This document shows, in pieces, positions 48,414 to 55,247 of a stretch of DNA of 64,000 bases (positions are counted from its first letter, which is position 1; the number at the start of each line of letters is the position of its first letter). The notes under the pieces are model-generated. The model did no database searches. It had not been told where the DNA came from and saw only the letters and a list, made by a program, of their open reading frames with translations. The translations under genes were made by a program, and so were the position numbers. The DNA comes from Elusimicrobiales bacterium (lineage in GTDB: Bacteria > Elusimicrobiota > Elusimicrobia > Elusimicrobiales > UBA9959). The DNA lies in the NCBI GenBank assembly GCA_028713125.1, contig JAQTOU010000001.1, forward strand, positions 514,273-578,272, in the 5' to 3' direction.

Positions 48414-49424
48414 CTAGCAGATCCTCGGGAGCTGCTCCCCTTCGAGCATCAGCATTATGCGCGAACCGCCTATGGAAGTGCGGAGCCTGACCTGCGGCTT
48501 TTTTTCCTTAAGCATGCGGCCCGCTATCCGCGCGTTCTTCCCGTACTTGTGGGAGCGAAGCGCCTTGAGTATTTCAGCGGCCGCCTCCGGCGCGGCGAAA
48601 AGGACCAGCTTCCCCTCGTTGGCCACGTACATCGGGTCCAGGCCGAGCAGGGCGCAGGCGTTCCGCGTCGGGGCGGAGACGGGCACGGACTCTTCGTCCA
48701 CCTCCGCCGTCAGCCCGCAGGCCCCGGAAACCTCGTTGAGCACCGTGGCCAGCCCGCCGCGGGTAATATCGCGCATCGCGCGGATCCCGCGGACCTTGAG
48801 CGCAGCTTCCACGAGCCCGTTGAGCGGGGCGGCGTCGCTCTTTATCGCGCCCCCCAGGCCGAGCCGGTGGCGCGCGTTCATCACGGCTACGCCGTGCTCG
48901 GCTAAATTGCCGCTGACTATTATAAAGTCTCCCGGCCTGACGGCGGCGGAGGTAAGGCTTCTGCCCGCGGGGATCAGGCCTACGCCGGAAGTATTGATGA
49001 AAACACCGTCGGCTTTTCCTTTCTCCACGACCTTGGTGTCGCCGGTCACGATGGAGACGCCCGCTTCGTCGGCGGCGCGGCGCATCGAGGCGGCGAGGCG
49101 GGAGAGCAGGTCAATGGGGAACCCCTCTTCGAGAATAAAGCCGGCGGAGAGGGCGAGCGGGCGGGCGCCTTTGACGGCGAGGTCGTTGACCGTGCCGCAG
49201 ACGGCCACCCGGCCGATATCAGCGCCCGGGAATTCCACCGGGGTGACCACGTACGAATCCGTAGTGAAGGCGAGGGTGGCGCCCGGGATCTTTACCTCGG
49301 CGGCGTCCTCCAGCGGGAGGAGCGCGGGGTTGCTGAAGCTTTTGAGGAAAACGGTTTCCACCAGCTCGCGGCTGAGGCGGCCGCCGCTGCCGTGGCCGAG
49401 CAGGATCTTTTTAACGGCGGGCAT
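48414..49424 (-). CDS. hypE: Hydrogenase maturation protein HypE
   Basis: 336 residues. The AIRS/PurM fold is shown by LLGHGSGGRLSRELVE, TDSYVVTPVEFPGADIGR, AVCGTVNDLAVKGARP and the TRGGLATVLNEVS region. The C-terminus ends PRIC, the Cys that is carbamoylated by HypF and dehydrated to thiocyanate. ATG 49424 overlaps the lysR stop (ATGA). A much longer open frame upstream is a shadow of lysR. Confidence 0.96.
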   Translation of the reverse strand: MPAVKKILLGHGSGGRLSRELVETVFLKSFSNPALLPLEDAAEVKIPGATLAFTTDSYVVTPVEFPGADIGRVAVCGTVNDLAVKGARPLALSAGFILEEGFPIDLLSRLAASMRRAADEAGVSIVTGDTKVVEKGKADGVFINTSGVGLIPAGRSLTSAAVRPGDFIIVSGNLAEHGVAVMNARHRLGLGGAIKSDAAPLNGLVEAALKVRGIRAMRDITRGGLATVLNEVSGACGLTAEVDEESVPVSAPTRNACALLGLDPMYVANEGKLVLFAAPEAAAEILKALRSHKYGKNARIAGRMLKEKKPQVRLRTSIGGSRIMLMLEGEQLPRIC

Positions 49425-50332
49425 CAACCCCTCCCCGGCGCCGCTTTCCTGGGCGCGTCGAAAATACCCATGAAGTTCCTGGCCGACGAGGAAAGTTTGC
49501 GGCCGCGGCTGTAGATCAGGTAGATAGGGCGCAGCAATTCCGCGTCGGAGATCTTGAGGACGCGCAGCGTCGAGCCGTTCTCGTCCTTCCTGACCGAGGA
49601 GAGCGGAACCAGCGACACGCCGTCGCCGGACGCCACGGCCGACTTGATGGTCTCCAGGTTGTCGAGCTCCATCTTTACCCTGGCTTTCACGCCGTGGCGC
49701 CGCAGGAAGGCGTCTATATAGTGGCGCGACGGGAAGATCCTGTCGAAGTGGATGAAGTCGAGGCCGTTCAGGTCCTTGACGCTCACGGATTTCCTGGCCG
49801 CCATCGGCGAAGCGGCGCCGACGATAAGGACCATCTCGTCCTTCGCCACCGGCAGCATGGCCAGCCCCGGGGCCTTGCGGTAGGGGCAGGCCATGAAGCC
49901 GAAGTCGGCCCGGCCGGAGGTGATGTCGGAGTAGATCTGCGAGAACTGGCGGTACTCGACGCTGACCCGGGCCCCCGGATTGCGCTCGATGAACTGCTTT
50001 ATATAGCCCTGGATGATGTAGACGCCGGCGCTGTAGATGGTAGAGATCTTGACCTCGTCGCCCTGGCGCGCGTCGCCCAGCTGCCGGATGGCCTTGAGAG
50101 CGCCGTCCACGACGACGCCGACCTTCTTGGCCGCCTCGTAAAGCTTTTCGCCGCAGGGCGTGAGGAGTATTTTCCCGCCCTGGCGGTTGAAGAGCTTGCA
50201 TTTCAGGATGAACTCCAGCTTTTTGATCTGCTGGCTGACGGCGGACTGCGAGATATAGTTCATATCCGCCGTCTTGGAGAAGCTTCCGGTATCCGTAAGG
50301 TCGCGGAAGACCTTGAGGGTTTCTATGTTCAT
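49424..50332 (-). CDS. LysR-type transcriptional regulator inside the hyp operon
   Basis: 302 residues. N-terminal winged HTH: MNIETLKVFRDLTDTGSFSK, SQSAVSQQIKKLEFILKCKL, LLTPCGEKLY; then a two-lobed effector domain beginning VKISTIYSAGVYIIQGYIKQ. It is embedded between hypD (3-bp gap) and hypE (4-nt overlap), so it is coexpressed with the maturation genes. A dyad upstream of hypC (51752-51772) is a candidate target. The effector is unknown. Confidence 0.92.
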   Translation of the reverse strand: MNIETLKVFRDLTDTGSFSKTADMNYISQSAVSQQIKKLEFILKCKLFNRQGGKILLTPCGEKLYEAAKKVGVVVDGALKAIRQLGDARQGDEVKISTIYSAGVYIIQGYIKQFIERNPGARVSVEYRQFSQIYSDITSGRADFGFMACPYRKAPGLAMLPVAKDEMVLIVGAASPMAARKSVSVKDLNGLDFIHFDRIFPSRHYIDAFLRRHGVKARVKMELDNLETIKSAVASGDGVSLVPLSSVRKDENGSTLRVLKISDAELLRPIYLIYSRGRKLSSSARNFMGIFDAPRKAAPGRG

Positions 50333-50335
50333 AAA

Positions 50336-51463
50336 TCAGCCTCCGTACTTGAACCAGGCCGCGCAGGCTCCCTCGGAGGAGACCATGCACGGGCCCACGG
50401 CGTTTGAAGGGGTGCAGGCTTTGCCGAAAAGCGGGCAGTCCGGCGGGAGGGCCTTGCCCAGGAGTATCGTCCCGCAAAGGCAGCCTTTGGGCTCGGGCGC
50501 TTCCCTATATTCGATCTTGAACCGCTTGACGGCGTCGAAGGAGGCGTAGGCTTTCGAGAACTCAAGGCCGGTGTTCCCGACCCGGCCGATAGCGCGCCAG
50601 GTAGCGGCTGAAACGGAGAAGACTTCCTTCATGAGCTTCAGCGCGGCCGGATTGCCTTCGGCGCGCACGGCCCTGAAATATTCATCCTCCACGAGCGGCT
50701 TACCCGAGACGACCTGCTTGAGCAGCATGCTTATCCCGGACAGGATATCCAGCGGCTCGAAGCCGGTGACGACGCACGGGACGCGGTGCTTCTCCGCGAC
50801 GAATTTGTAGGGCGCGGTCCCGATTATCGCGCTTACATGGCCGGGAAGCATGAAGCCGTGGATCTTGTTCTCCGGGTCCGAAAGCAGCAGCTCCAGGGCG
50901 GGAGGGACCAGTTTGAAGAAAGCGGTGGAGGAGAAATTCTTCAGGCCAAGCTTCTTCGCCCGGACCACCGCCCCGCCGATCACCGGGGCCGTGGTTTCGA
51001 AGCCCACGCCGATAAAGACCACTTGCCGCGAAGGCTCGGCCGCGGCCATGGCCACCGCGTCCAGCGGGGAGTAGACCACGCGGATATCCGCGCCGCGCTC
51101 GCGCGCCGAACCGAGGTCGAGGCCTTTCGAGCCTTTTACCTTGAGCATATCGCCGAACGTGGCGATTATTACGCCCGGGACCGCGGCCAGGGCGAGGACC
51201 CTGTCGATATCGCCCTGCGAGGTGACGCAGACGGGGCAGCCCGGGCCGGAGAGCATCCGCAGTTCCTTCGGGAAAAGCCTGCGCATCCCGCTTGCGGCTA
51301 TGGCCATGGTATGCGTGCCGCAGACCTCCATGAAATTCACGGTTCCGCCGGTTTTAGAAGCGGCTTCGGCGGCCAGCCTGGTTATTTCGGAAATAGCGGA
51401 GGCGGCGAGGGCGCGGTCGCGCCACAGCGGAGAGGAAAAGCGTTCGGCGGGAGAGGCCTTCAT
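50336..51463 (-). CDS. hypD: Hydrogenase maturation protein HypD
   Basis: 375 residues. MEVCGTHTMAI, SGPGCPVCVT (redox CxxC), GFETTAPV, PGHVSAIIG and VVTGFEPLDI, and the C-terminal iron-sulfur cysteines (KGCLCGTILLG, CPLFGKACTPSNAVGPCMVS). It assembles Fe(CN)2CO with HypC. It overlaps the hypC end by 4 nt. Confidence 0.96.
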   Translation of the reverse strand: MKASPAERFSSPLWRDRALAASAISEITRLAAEAASKTGGTVNFMEVCGTHTMAIAASGMRRLFPKELRMLSGPGCPVCVTSQGDIDRVLALAAVPGVIIATFGDMLKVKGSKGLDLGSARERGADIRVVYSPLDAVAMAAAEPSRQVVFIGVGFETTAPVIGGAVVRAKKLGLKNFSSTAFFKLVPPALELLLSDPENKIHGFMLPGHVSAIIGTAPYKFVAEKHRVPCVVTGFEPLDILSGISMLLKQVVSGKPLVEDEYFRAVRAEGNPAALKLMKEVFSVSAATWRAIGRVGNTGLEFSKAYASFDAVKRFKIEYREAPEPKGCLCGTILLGKALPPDCPLFGKACTPSNAVGPCMVSSEGACAAWFKYGG

Positions 51464-51714
51464 GGCTTCCCCGCGGGCCCGCCGGGGGCGGCGCCGTGTT
51501 CCATGCCGTATATTTCTTTGAAAAGCTTGAGCGTCTCTTCGGCTTCCTCAGGCTCGAGCACCTGTATGGCGAAACCGGCGTGGACCAGGACATAGTCGTT
51601 CTTCTTGGCGCCGGGCACCAGGTCCAGGGAGACGGTGCGGTTTATGCCGCTGAAATCCACGTCAGCGTTGTTTTCTTTGATCGAGGTTATTTTTCCGGGA
51701 ACTGCGAGGCACAT
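51460..51714 (-). CDS. hypC: Hydrogenase maturation chaperone HypC
   Basis: 84 residues beginning MCLAVPGKI with the essential Cys2, then the OB-like barrel (ADVDFSGINRTVSLDLVPGA) and DYVLVHAGFAIQVLEPEEA; a helical tail of about 25 residues follows. It binds HypD and the hydrogenase large subunit and is the first gene of the operon. No hypA, hypB or hydrogenase structural gene is in the window. Confidence 0.96.
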   Translation of the reverse strand: MCLAVPGKITSIKENNADVDFSGINRTVSLDLVPGAKKNDYVLVHAGFAIQVLEPEEAEETLKLFKEIYGMEHGAAPGGPAGKP

Positions 51715-51751
51715 AAGGTTTCCTTTTTCTCGCCGGAACTGTCAGGACGGT

Positions 51752-51772
51752 GATATTAGTTTTGTTAATATC
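51752..51772. promoter_or_regulatory. Dyad in the hyp operon promoter region
   Basis: GATATTA (51752-51758), 7 nt, TAATATC (51766-51772): a perfect 7-bp inverted repeat with the T-N11-A-like symmetry typical of LysR-type sites. A TATAAT box lies nearby on the minus strand (about 51791-51786). It is 38 bp upstream of the hypC start. Confidence 0.55.
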
Positions 51773-51865
51773 CCTTCAATAGAATTATACTATTTTAGCG
51801 CCGGCCGGGAAGGCCGGGAATGAACGCCCGGGAATTGCCGGTTCTGCCGGCGCGGATTATTTTGC

Positions 51866-51871
51866 TATAAT
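51866..51871 (+). promoter_or_regulatory. -10 box for tRNA-Tyr
   Basis: TATAAT 32 bp upstream of the tRNA-Tyr gene; the -35 is weak. Confidence 0.45.
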
Positions 51872-51903
51872 CTATATTCCGTAGTTTATGTTCTTTAAAT
51901 CAT

Positions 51904-51987
51904 GGTTGGGTGACTGAGCGGTCAAAAGTAACGGTCTGTAAAACCGTCGGGCTTCGCCCTACGAAGGTTCGAATCCTTCCCCAACCA
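51904..51987 (+). tRNA. tRNA-Tyr (GTA)
   Basis: 84 nt with a long variable arm. The acceptor GGTTGGG pairs with CCCAACC, discriminator A; anticodon loop CTGTAAA gives GTA. CCA is not encoded. Confidence 0.95.
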
Positions 51988-52011
51988 TATTTATTGCCAG
52001 ACTTGTTTTAT

Positions 52012-52095
52012 GCGCGGGTGGCGGAACTGGCAGACGCGCACGGCTCAGAACCGTGTGACCGCAAGGTCTTATGGGTTCAACTCCCTTCCCGCGCA
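52012..52095 (+). tRNA. tRNA-Leu (CAG)
   Basis: 84 nt. The acceptor GCGCGGG pairs with CCCGCGC, discriminator A; anticodon loop CTCAGAA gives CAG. CCA is not encoded. It is 24 bp after tRNA-Tyr and shares its transcript. Confidence 0.95.
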
Positions 52096-52106
52096 TTAAT
52101 TTAATT

Positions 52107-52137
52107 AAGCTGTTCGCATTCATGCGAACAGCTTTTT
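52107..52137 (+). terminator. tRNA operon terminator
   Basis: AAGCTGTTCGCAT pairs with ATGCGAACAGCTT and is followed by T6. Confidence 0.9.
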
Positions 52138-52155
52138 TAATTTGCAGTATAAAAA

Positions 52156-52199
52156 GGGGACAGGCTGCTTTGTTACGGCAAATAAAGCAGCCTGTCCCC
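52156..52199. repeat. Inverted repeat, GGGGACAGGC family, second copy
   Basis: GGGGACAGGCTGCTTT (52156-52171) and its exact complement (52184-52199) around a 12-nt loop. It differs from the copy at 8045 at one arm position with a matching change in the other arm. It ends 4 bp before the pilD stop. Confidence 0.75.
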
Positions 52200-52202
52200 T
52201 TT

Positions 52203-52988
52203 TTAAAACGGCAGGACGATAAAGAAGTCTTCAGGCCTTATTAAGGAATATAGATTTATCACCGCGCCAAGCGCGAGGAAAGGGCCGAAGGGCATATGCG
52301 ACATCCTGTCGGCCCTCTTCAGCAGAAGCAGACTAACCCCGTATACCGAACCGAAGAACGAAGCCATGATAACGGCCGTAAGAACGCCCTGCCAGCCGCA
52401 AAGGGCCCCTATCCCGCCCATCAGGAAGATATCCCCCTCACCCACCGCGTCCTTCTTGTAAATTTTCTTGCCGAGCATGGCCAGGCCCCAGATAAAGCCG
52501 CCGCCGGCCGCCGCGCCGAGGGCGGAGGACGCCAGGCGTTCGCCCCAGCCGCCCTGGAAATATGGATTGACTAAGCTTCCGCCCAGGCCAAGCGCGAATA
52601 GCGCCAGGGAGAAGGCGTCCGAGATCAGCATGGTTTCGAAATCTATAACGCTCATCACGATAAGGACATAGGTCGAGAGCAGGGCGACGCCCAGCCAGAC
52701 AGGGTTTCCCTGCCATTTGAAAGCGAGCAGGGCGGTAAGCAGGCCGGTGAGGAGCTCTATGACGGGATATTTGACCGAGATAGGTTCCTTGCAGGAGCGG
52801 CAGCGCCCGCCCAGAAGAATAAAGCTGAGCAGCGGGATATTGTCGTAGAACTTTATGGGGGCCAGGCATCTGGGGCAGCGGGAGGCCGGGTAGACTATGG
52901 ACTCGTCCTTCGGGAGGCGGGCTATGCACACATTGAGGAAACTGCCCAGCAGCAGGCCCAGCGCGAAAGCTATTGAGACGATAAGCAT
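52203..52988 (-). CDS. pilD: Prepilin peptidase / N-methyltransferase
   Basis: 261 residues with about seven transmembrane helices. The cytoplasmic loop holds two CxxC pairs (C38/C41, C63/C66), and the aspartyl protease residues are D116 (SVIDFETM) and D186 (GEGDIFLMG). It cleaves and methylates type IV prepilins and pseudopilins at the inner membrane. The pilin gene encoded 81 bp upstream on the same strand carries a matching cleavage site. Confidence 0.95.
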   Translation of the reverse strand: MLIVSIAFALGLLLGSFLNVCIARLPKDESIVYPASRCPRCLAPIKFYDNIPLLSFILLGGRCRSCKEPISVKYPVIELLTGLLTALLAFKWQGNPVWLGVALLSTYVLIVMSVIDFETMLISDAFSLALFALGLGGSLVNPYFQGGWGERLASSALGAAAGGGFIWGLAMLGKKIYKKDAVGEGDIFLMGGIGALCGWQGVLTAVIMASFFGSVYGVSLLLLKRADRMSHMPFGPFLALGAVINLYSLIRPEDFFIVLPF

Positions 52989-53018
52989 ATTTATATTCTA
53001 ACTAATTGCCCCGGAAAT

Positions 53019-53052
53019 AAAAAACCCCGCCCGCCGAAGCGGACGGGGTTTC
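53019..53052 (-). terminator. Pilin terminator
   Basis: On the minus strand AAACCCCGTCCGC pairs with GCGGGCGGGGTTT and is followed by T-rich sequence, 17 bp after the pilin stop. Confidence 0.88.
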
Positions 53053-53068
53053 AGAGTCTGTCCTTCTA

Positions 53069-53521
53069 TCAGAAGGTAGACCAGGGCGTGTTGACAGCAG
53101 CGTCTCCGCGGCCCTTTATGTCCTCATGCGTGCAGTTGACGATGAAGTTACCCCAGGTAACGGCGAGGGTGGGGTCATTGGCATACATCCAGCCGGGACC
53201 GTCAACGACGGCCTGGGCGCCAAGGATGGTGCGGCTGTCGCCGTGTCCGGTGCCGGGCATCTTGGCCAGGGGGATCTCGGCGATGTACTTCGCGTTGAGG
53301 GTGATGCAAGCGAGCGTGTCGGCCGGGAACCAGCCTTCGTTGTCGCCGTAATACACCTGCACAGCGCTGCGGACAGAGGAAAGCGCGCCCTTAGTGGAGC
53401 CTTCCTTGGCCTTGTTGATGAGGTCGGCGAACTTCGGTATGGCTATGGCAGCCAGGATACCGATGATGGCTACGACGATCATCAGCTCTATCAGGGTGAA
53501 GCCCTTTTTGTTGTTCTTCAT
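53069..53521 (-). CDS. Type IV pilin / pseudopilin (GspG-like)
   Basis: 150 residues. MKNNKKG is the leader, cleaved before F8 of [20 protein letters not shown], with Glu5 of the mature protein present. The globular part has an alpha-beta core and two Cys near positions 72 and 129 that could form a disulfide (LACITLN, IVNCTHE). It should build a type IV pilus or type II pseudopilus with PilD and PilB encoded nearby. A strong promoter and AAGGAG ribosome site suggest high expression. Confidence 0.93.
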   Translation of the reverse strand: MKNNKKGFTLIELMIVVAIIGILAAIAIPKFADLINKAKEGSTKGALSSVRSAVQVYYGDNEGWFPADTLACITLNAKYIAEIPLAKMPGTGHGDSRTILGAQAVVDGPGWMYANDPTLAVTWGNFIVNCTHEDIKGRGDAAVNTPWSTF

Positions 53522-53597
53522 TATTAGTCTTTCTCCTTAACTTTCTTAGTCTCCCCCCACGGATGATATATAGATGATGCCCCAGGGGTTTTATTAA

Positions 53598-53625
53598 TAT
53601 ATATAACTACAGATTTGCTTGTCAA
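53598..53625 (-). promoter_or_regulatory. Pilin promoter
   Basis: On the minus strand TTGACA (53625-53620), 16 nt and TATATA (53603-53598). About 70 nt of leader follow, with a small CCCC...GGGG hairpin. Confidence 0.65.
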
Positions 53626-53650
53626 TAAAAAATCCCCTTCCGGGGACTCT
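53626..53650 (-). terminator. tRNA-Ser terminator
   Basis: On the minus strand AGTCCCC pairs with GGGGATT around GGAA and is followed by T-rich sequence. It lies between tRNA-Ser and the pilin promoter. Confidence 0.75.
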
Positions 53651-53706
53651 TTATTTCCATAAAGCTGCGGAGCGGACTGCTCTGTCCTGCGCCGCTTTGG
53701 ACACTG

Positions 53707-53733
53707 CGCCATTTTTACGAAGTAAAAATGGCG
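53707..53733. repeat. 12-bp inverted repeat overlapping the tRNA-Ser 3' end
   Basis: CGCCATTTTTAC (53707-53718), GAA, GTAAAAATGGCG (53722-53733), perfect arms. On the minus strand the right arm includes the encoded CCA and discriminator of tRNA-Ser, so the trailer can pair with the mature 3' end. Confidence 0.7.
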
Positions 53734-53818
53734 GAGAGGAAGGGATTCGAACCCTTGATACCCTTGCGAGTATACAGACTTTCCAGGTCTGCGCCTTCAA
53801 CCGCTCGGCCACCTCTCC
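53729..53818 (-). tRNA. tRNA-Ser (GGA)
   Basis: 90 nt with a long variable arm. The acceptor GGAGAGG pairs with CCTCTCC, discriminator G, encoded CCA. Anticodon loop CTGGAAA gives GGA. Confidence 0.95.
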
Positions 53819-53912
53819 AATTGTCCAGCCCGGATCCGCCGTTTCCACAACTTCCTCCGGGTGACGAACTACGACGGTGTTATAATTTTAGGATATTTGA
53901 TAAGATGACACA

Positions 53913-54392
53913 ATGGCGAAAGAGGAAAAGAAGGAAAGAATAGAGCCCGTGGCGACCAACCGCAAGGCGCGCCACGACTATCTTATCTCCGACACTTACG
54001 AGGCCGGGCTGTCGCTCCAGGGGCCGGAAGTCAAGTCGCTGCGCCTCAGGCAGGCGACCCTGACCTCGGCTTTCGCCCGGGCGGAGAAGGACGGGCTTTA
54101 CCTGTACGGCCTGCACATAGCGCCCTACGCTTTTAACACCCAGGAAGAGATAGACCCGATACGGACCCGCAAGCTGCTGCTGAAGAGGCAGGAGATAAAG
54201 CGCCTTACCGGGGCGCTGACCATTAAAGGGATGACCCTGGTGGCCCTGGAGATCTATTTCAAGAACGGCTGGGCCAAAGTGCTGCTGGGCCTGGCCAAAG
54301 GCAAAAGGTCGGCGGATAAACACGACTCCATCAAGAAGCGCGACATAGACCGCGAGATGCGCAGGGAATTCAAGGAGAAGTATAAAGGCTAG
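53913..54392 (+). CDS. smpB: SsrA-binding protein SmpB
   Basis: 159 residues. ATNRKARHDYLISDTYEAGL, the GPEVKSLR motif, YLYGLHIAPYA and the C-terminal KGKRSADKHDSIKKRDIDRE tail are diagnostic. It delivers tmRNA to stalled ribosomes in trans-translation. A TATAAT box lies at 53881-53886. The N-terminus MAKEEKKERIEP is slightly longer than usual. The tmRNA gene itself is not in the window. Confidence 0.97.
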   Translation: MAKEEKKERIEPVATNRKARHDYLISDTYEAGLSLQGPEVKSLRLRQATLTSAFARAEKDGLYLYGLHIAPYAFNTQEEIDPIRTRKLLLKRQEIKRLTGALTIKGMTLVALEIYFKNGWAKVLLGLAKGKRSADKHDSIKKRDIDREMRREFKEKYKG

Positions 54393-54416
54393 GAAAGCGG
54401 ACAGCTTCCGGCAGCT

Positions 54417-54460
54417 ATAAAAAAGAACACCCCGCGCCACGCGGGGTGTTCTTTTTTATA
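54417..54460. terminator. Bidirectional terminator
   Basis: AAAAAAGAACACCCCGCG pairs with CGCGGGGTGTTCTTTTTT between the convergent smpB and barrel genes. Confidence 0.92.
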
Positions 54461-54478
54461 GCCCGTTACAGGCTGCGT

Positions 54479-55195
54479 CTAGAACCTGAAGCCGGCGCTT
54501 GCGTTAGCGAGCGAGCGGTCGTGGGTGTAGGTAATGCCGCCGGCGAGATAGCCCAATTTTATCTTGACCCTCATACCCGCGGTATAGCGGGCGGCGGAAA
54601 CGAAAACTTTCTTTCCGGCCAGCGAGATATCGTTGACTCCCTGGACCTGGAACCTGGTCATATCATAGGCGACGCCTATGAACGGCGACACTACCGGGAC
54701 ATTGATGGAGATCACCAGGCCGGTGTTGAAATGCACGGCGTTGAAATACCTGTGCGTGGCCATGTTGGCCATGCCCACCAGCATCGCGTTGATCTTGTAT
54801 TTCTCGTCCGAGAGGTTCCAGAGGCCGTAGCGCAGCCCGCCGCCGGCCACCGCGACGCCTTCAAAGGCGCCGCCGCGCACGAACCCGTCGATGCGGTACG
54901 GCATGCCTATCTCGGCCTGCACGAAGCCCAGGCCGAACAAATTGTTTTTCTTGAGGACGGAATTGCCGCTGGAAGGGTTGAACTGGGTCACCCCGCGCAC
55001 GCCGATATCGAACCCCGCGAAGCCCAGCGGGCGGGCCGTCTGGTTCGTGCCGGAACCCAGCAGGCCGCCCAGGTCGCGCGCGAACGGCTTCAGCGCGGCA
55101 AGAGTGACGCCGCGGAAATTATCGTAGTTCGCGGCGGCGGCGCTGGAAAGCCCCAGCAGCGAAGCGAAAGCGAAACAGATAGTTTTTTTAAGCAT
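54479..55195 (-). CDS. Small outer-membrane beta-barrel protein
   Basis: 238 residues with a signal peptide (MLKKTICFAFASLLGLSSAAAA). Regular alternating strands (GFAGFDIGVRGVTQF, NLFGLGFVQAEIGMPYRID, VAVAGGGLRYGLW, FNTGLVISINVPVVSPFIGVA) and a final ASAGFRF with C-terminal Phe indicate a barrel of about 10-12 strands. It lies 52 bp downstream of pilB on the same strand; whether it serves the pilus is unknown. Confidence 0.72.
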   Translation of the reverse strand: MLKKTICFAFASLLGLSSAAAANYDNFRGVTLAALKPFARDLGGLLGSGTNQTARPLGFAGFDIGVRGVTQFNPSSGNSVLKKNNLFGLGFVQAEIGMPYRIDGFVRGGAFEGVAVAGGGLRYGLWNLSDEKYKINAMLVGMANMATHRYFNAVHFNTGLVISINVPVVSPFIGVAYDMTRFQVQGVNDISLAGKKVFVSAARYTAGMRVKIKLGYLAGGITYTHDRSLANASAGFRF

Positions 55196-55247
55196 TGAAA
55201 TTCCTCATTGCGCTGCGGTCGCCGCAGGCTATTATCTCCGGCCGGCC

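Noticed and set aside
48414-50477. 687-codon reading of hypE
   Set aside because: The first 350 codons are an Arg/Pro-rich shadow of lysR; HypE starts at 49424.
45266-51714. Hydrogenase structural operon
   Set aside because: Only maturation genes are present; no large or small subunit motifs were found on either strand.
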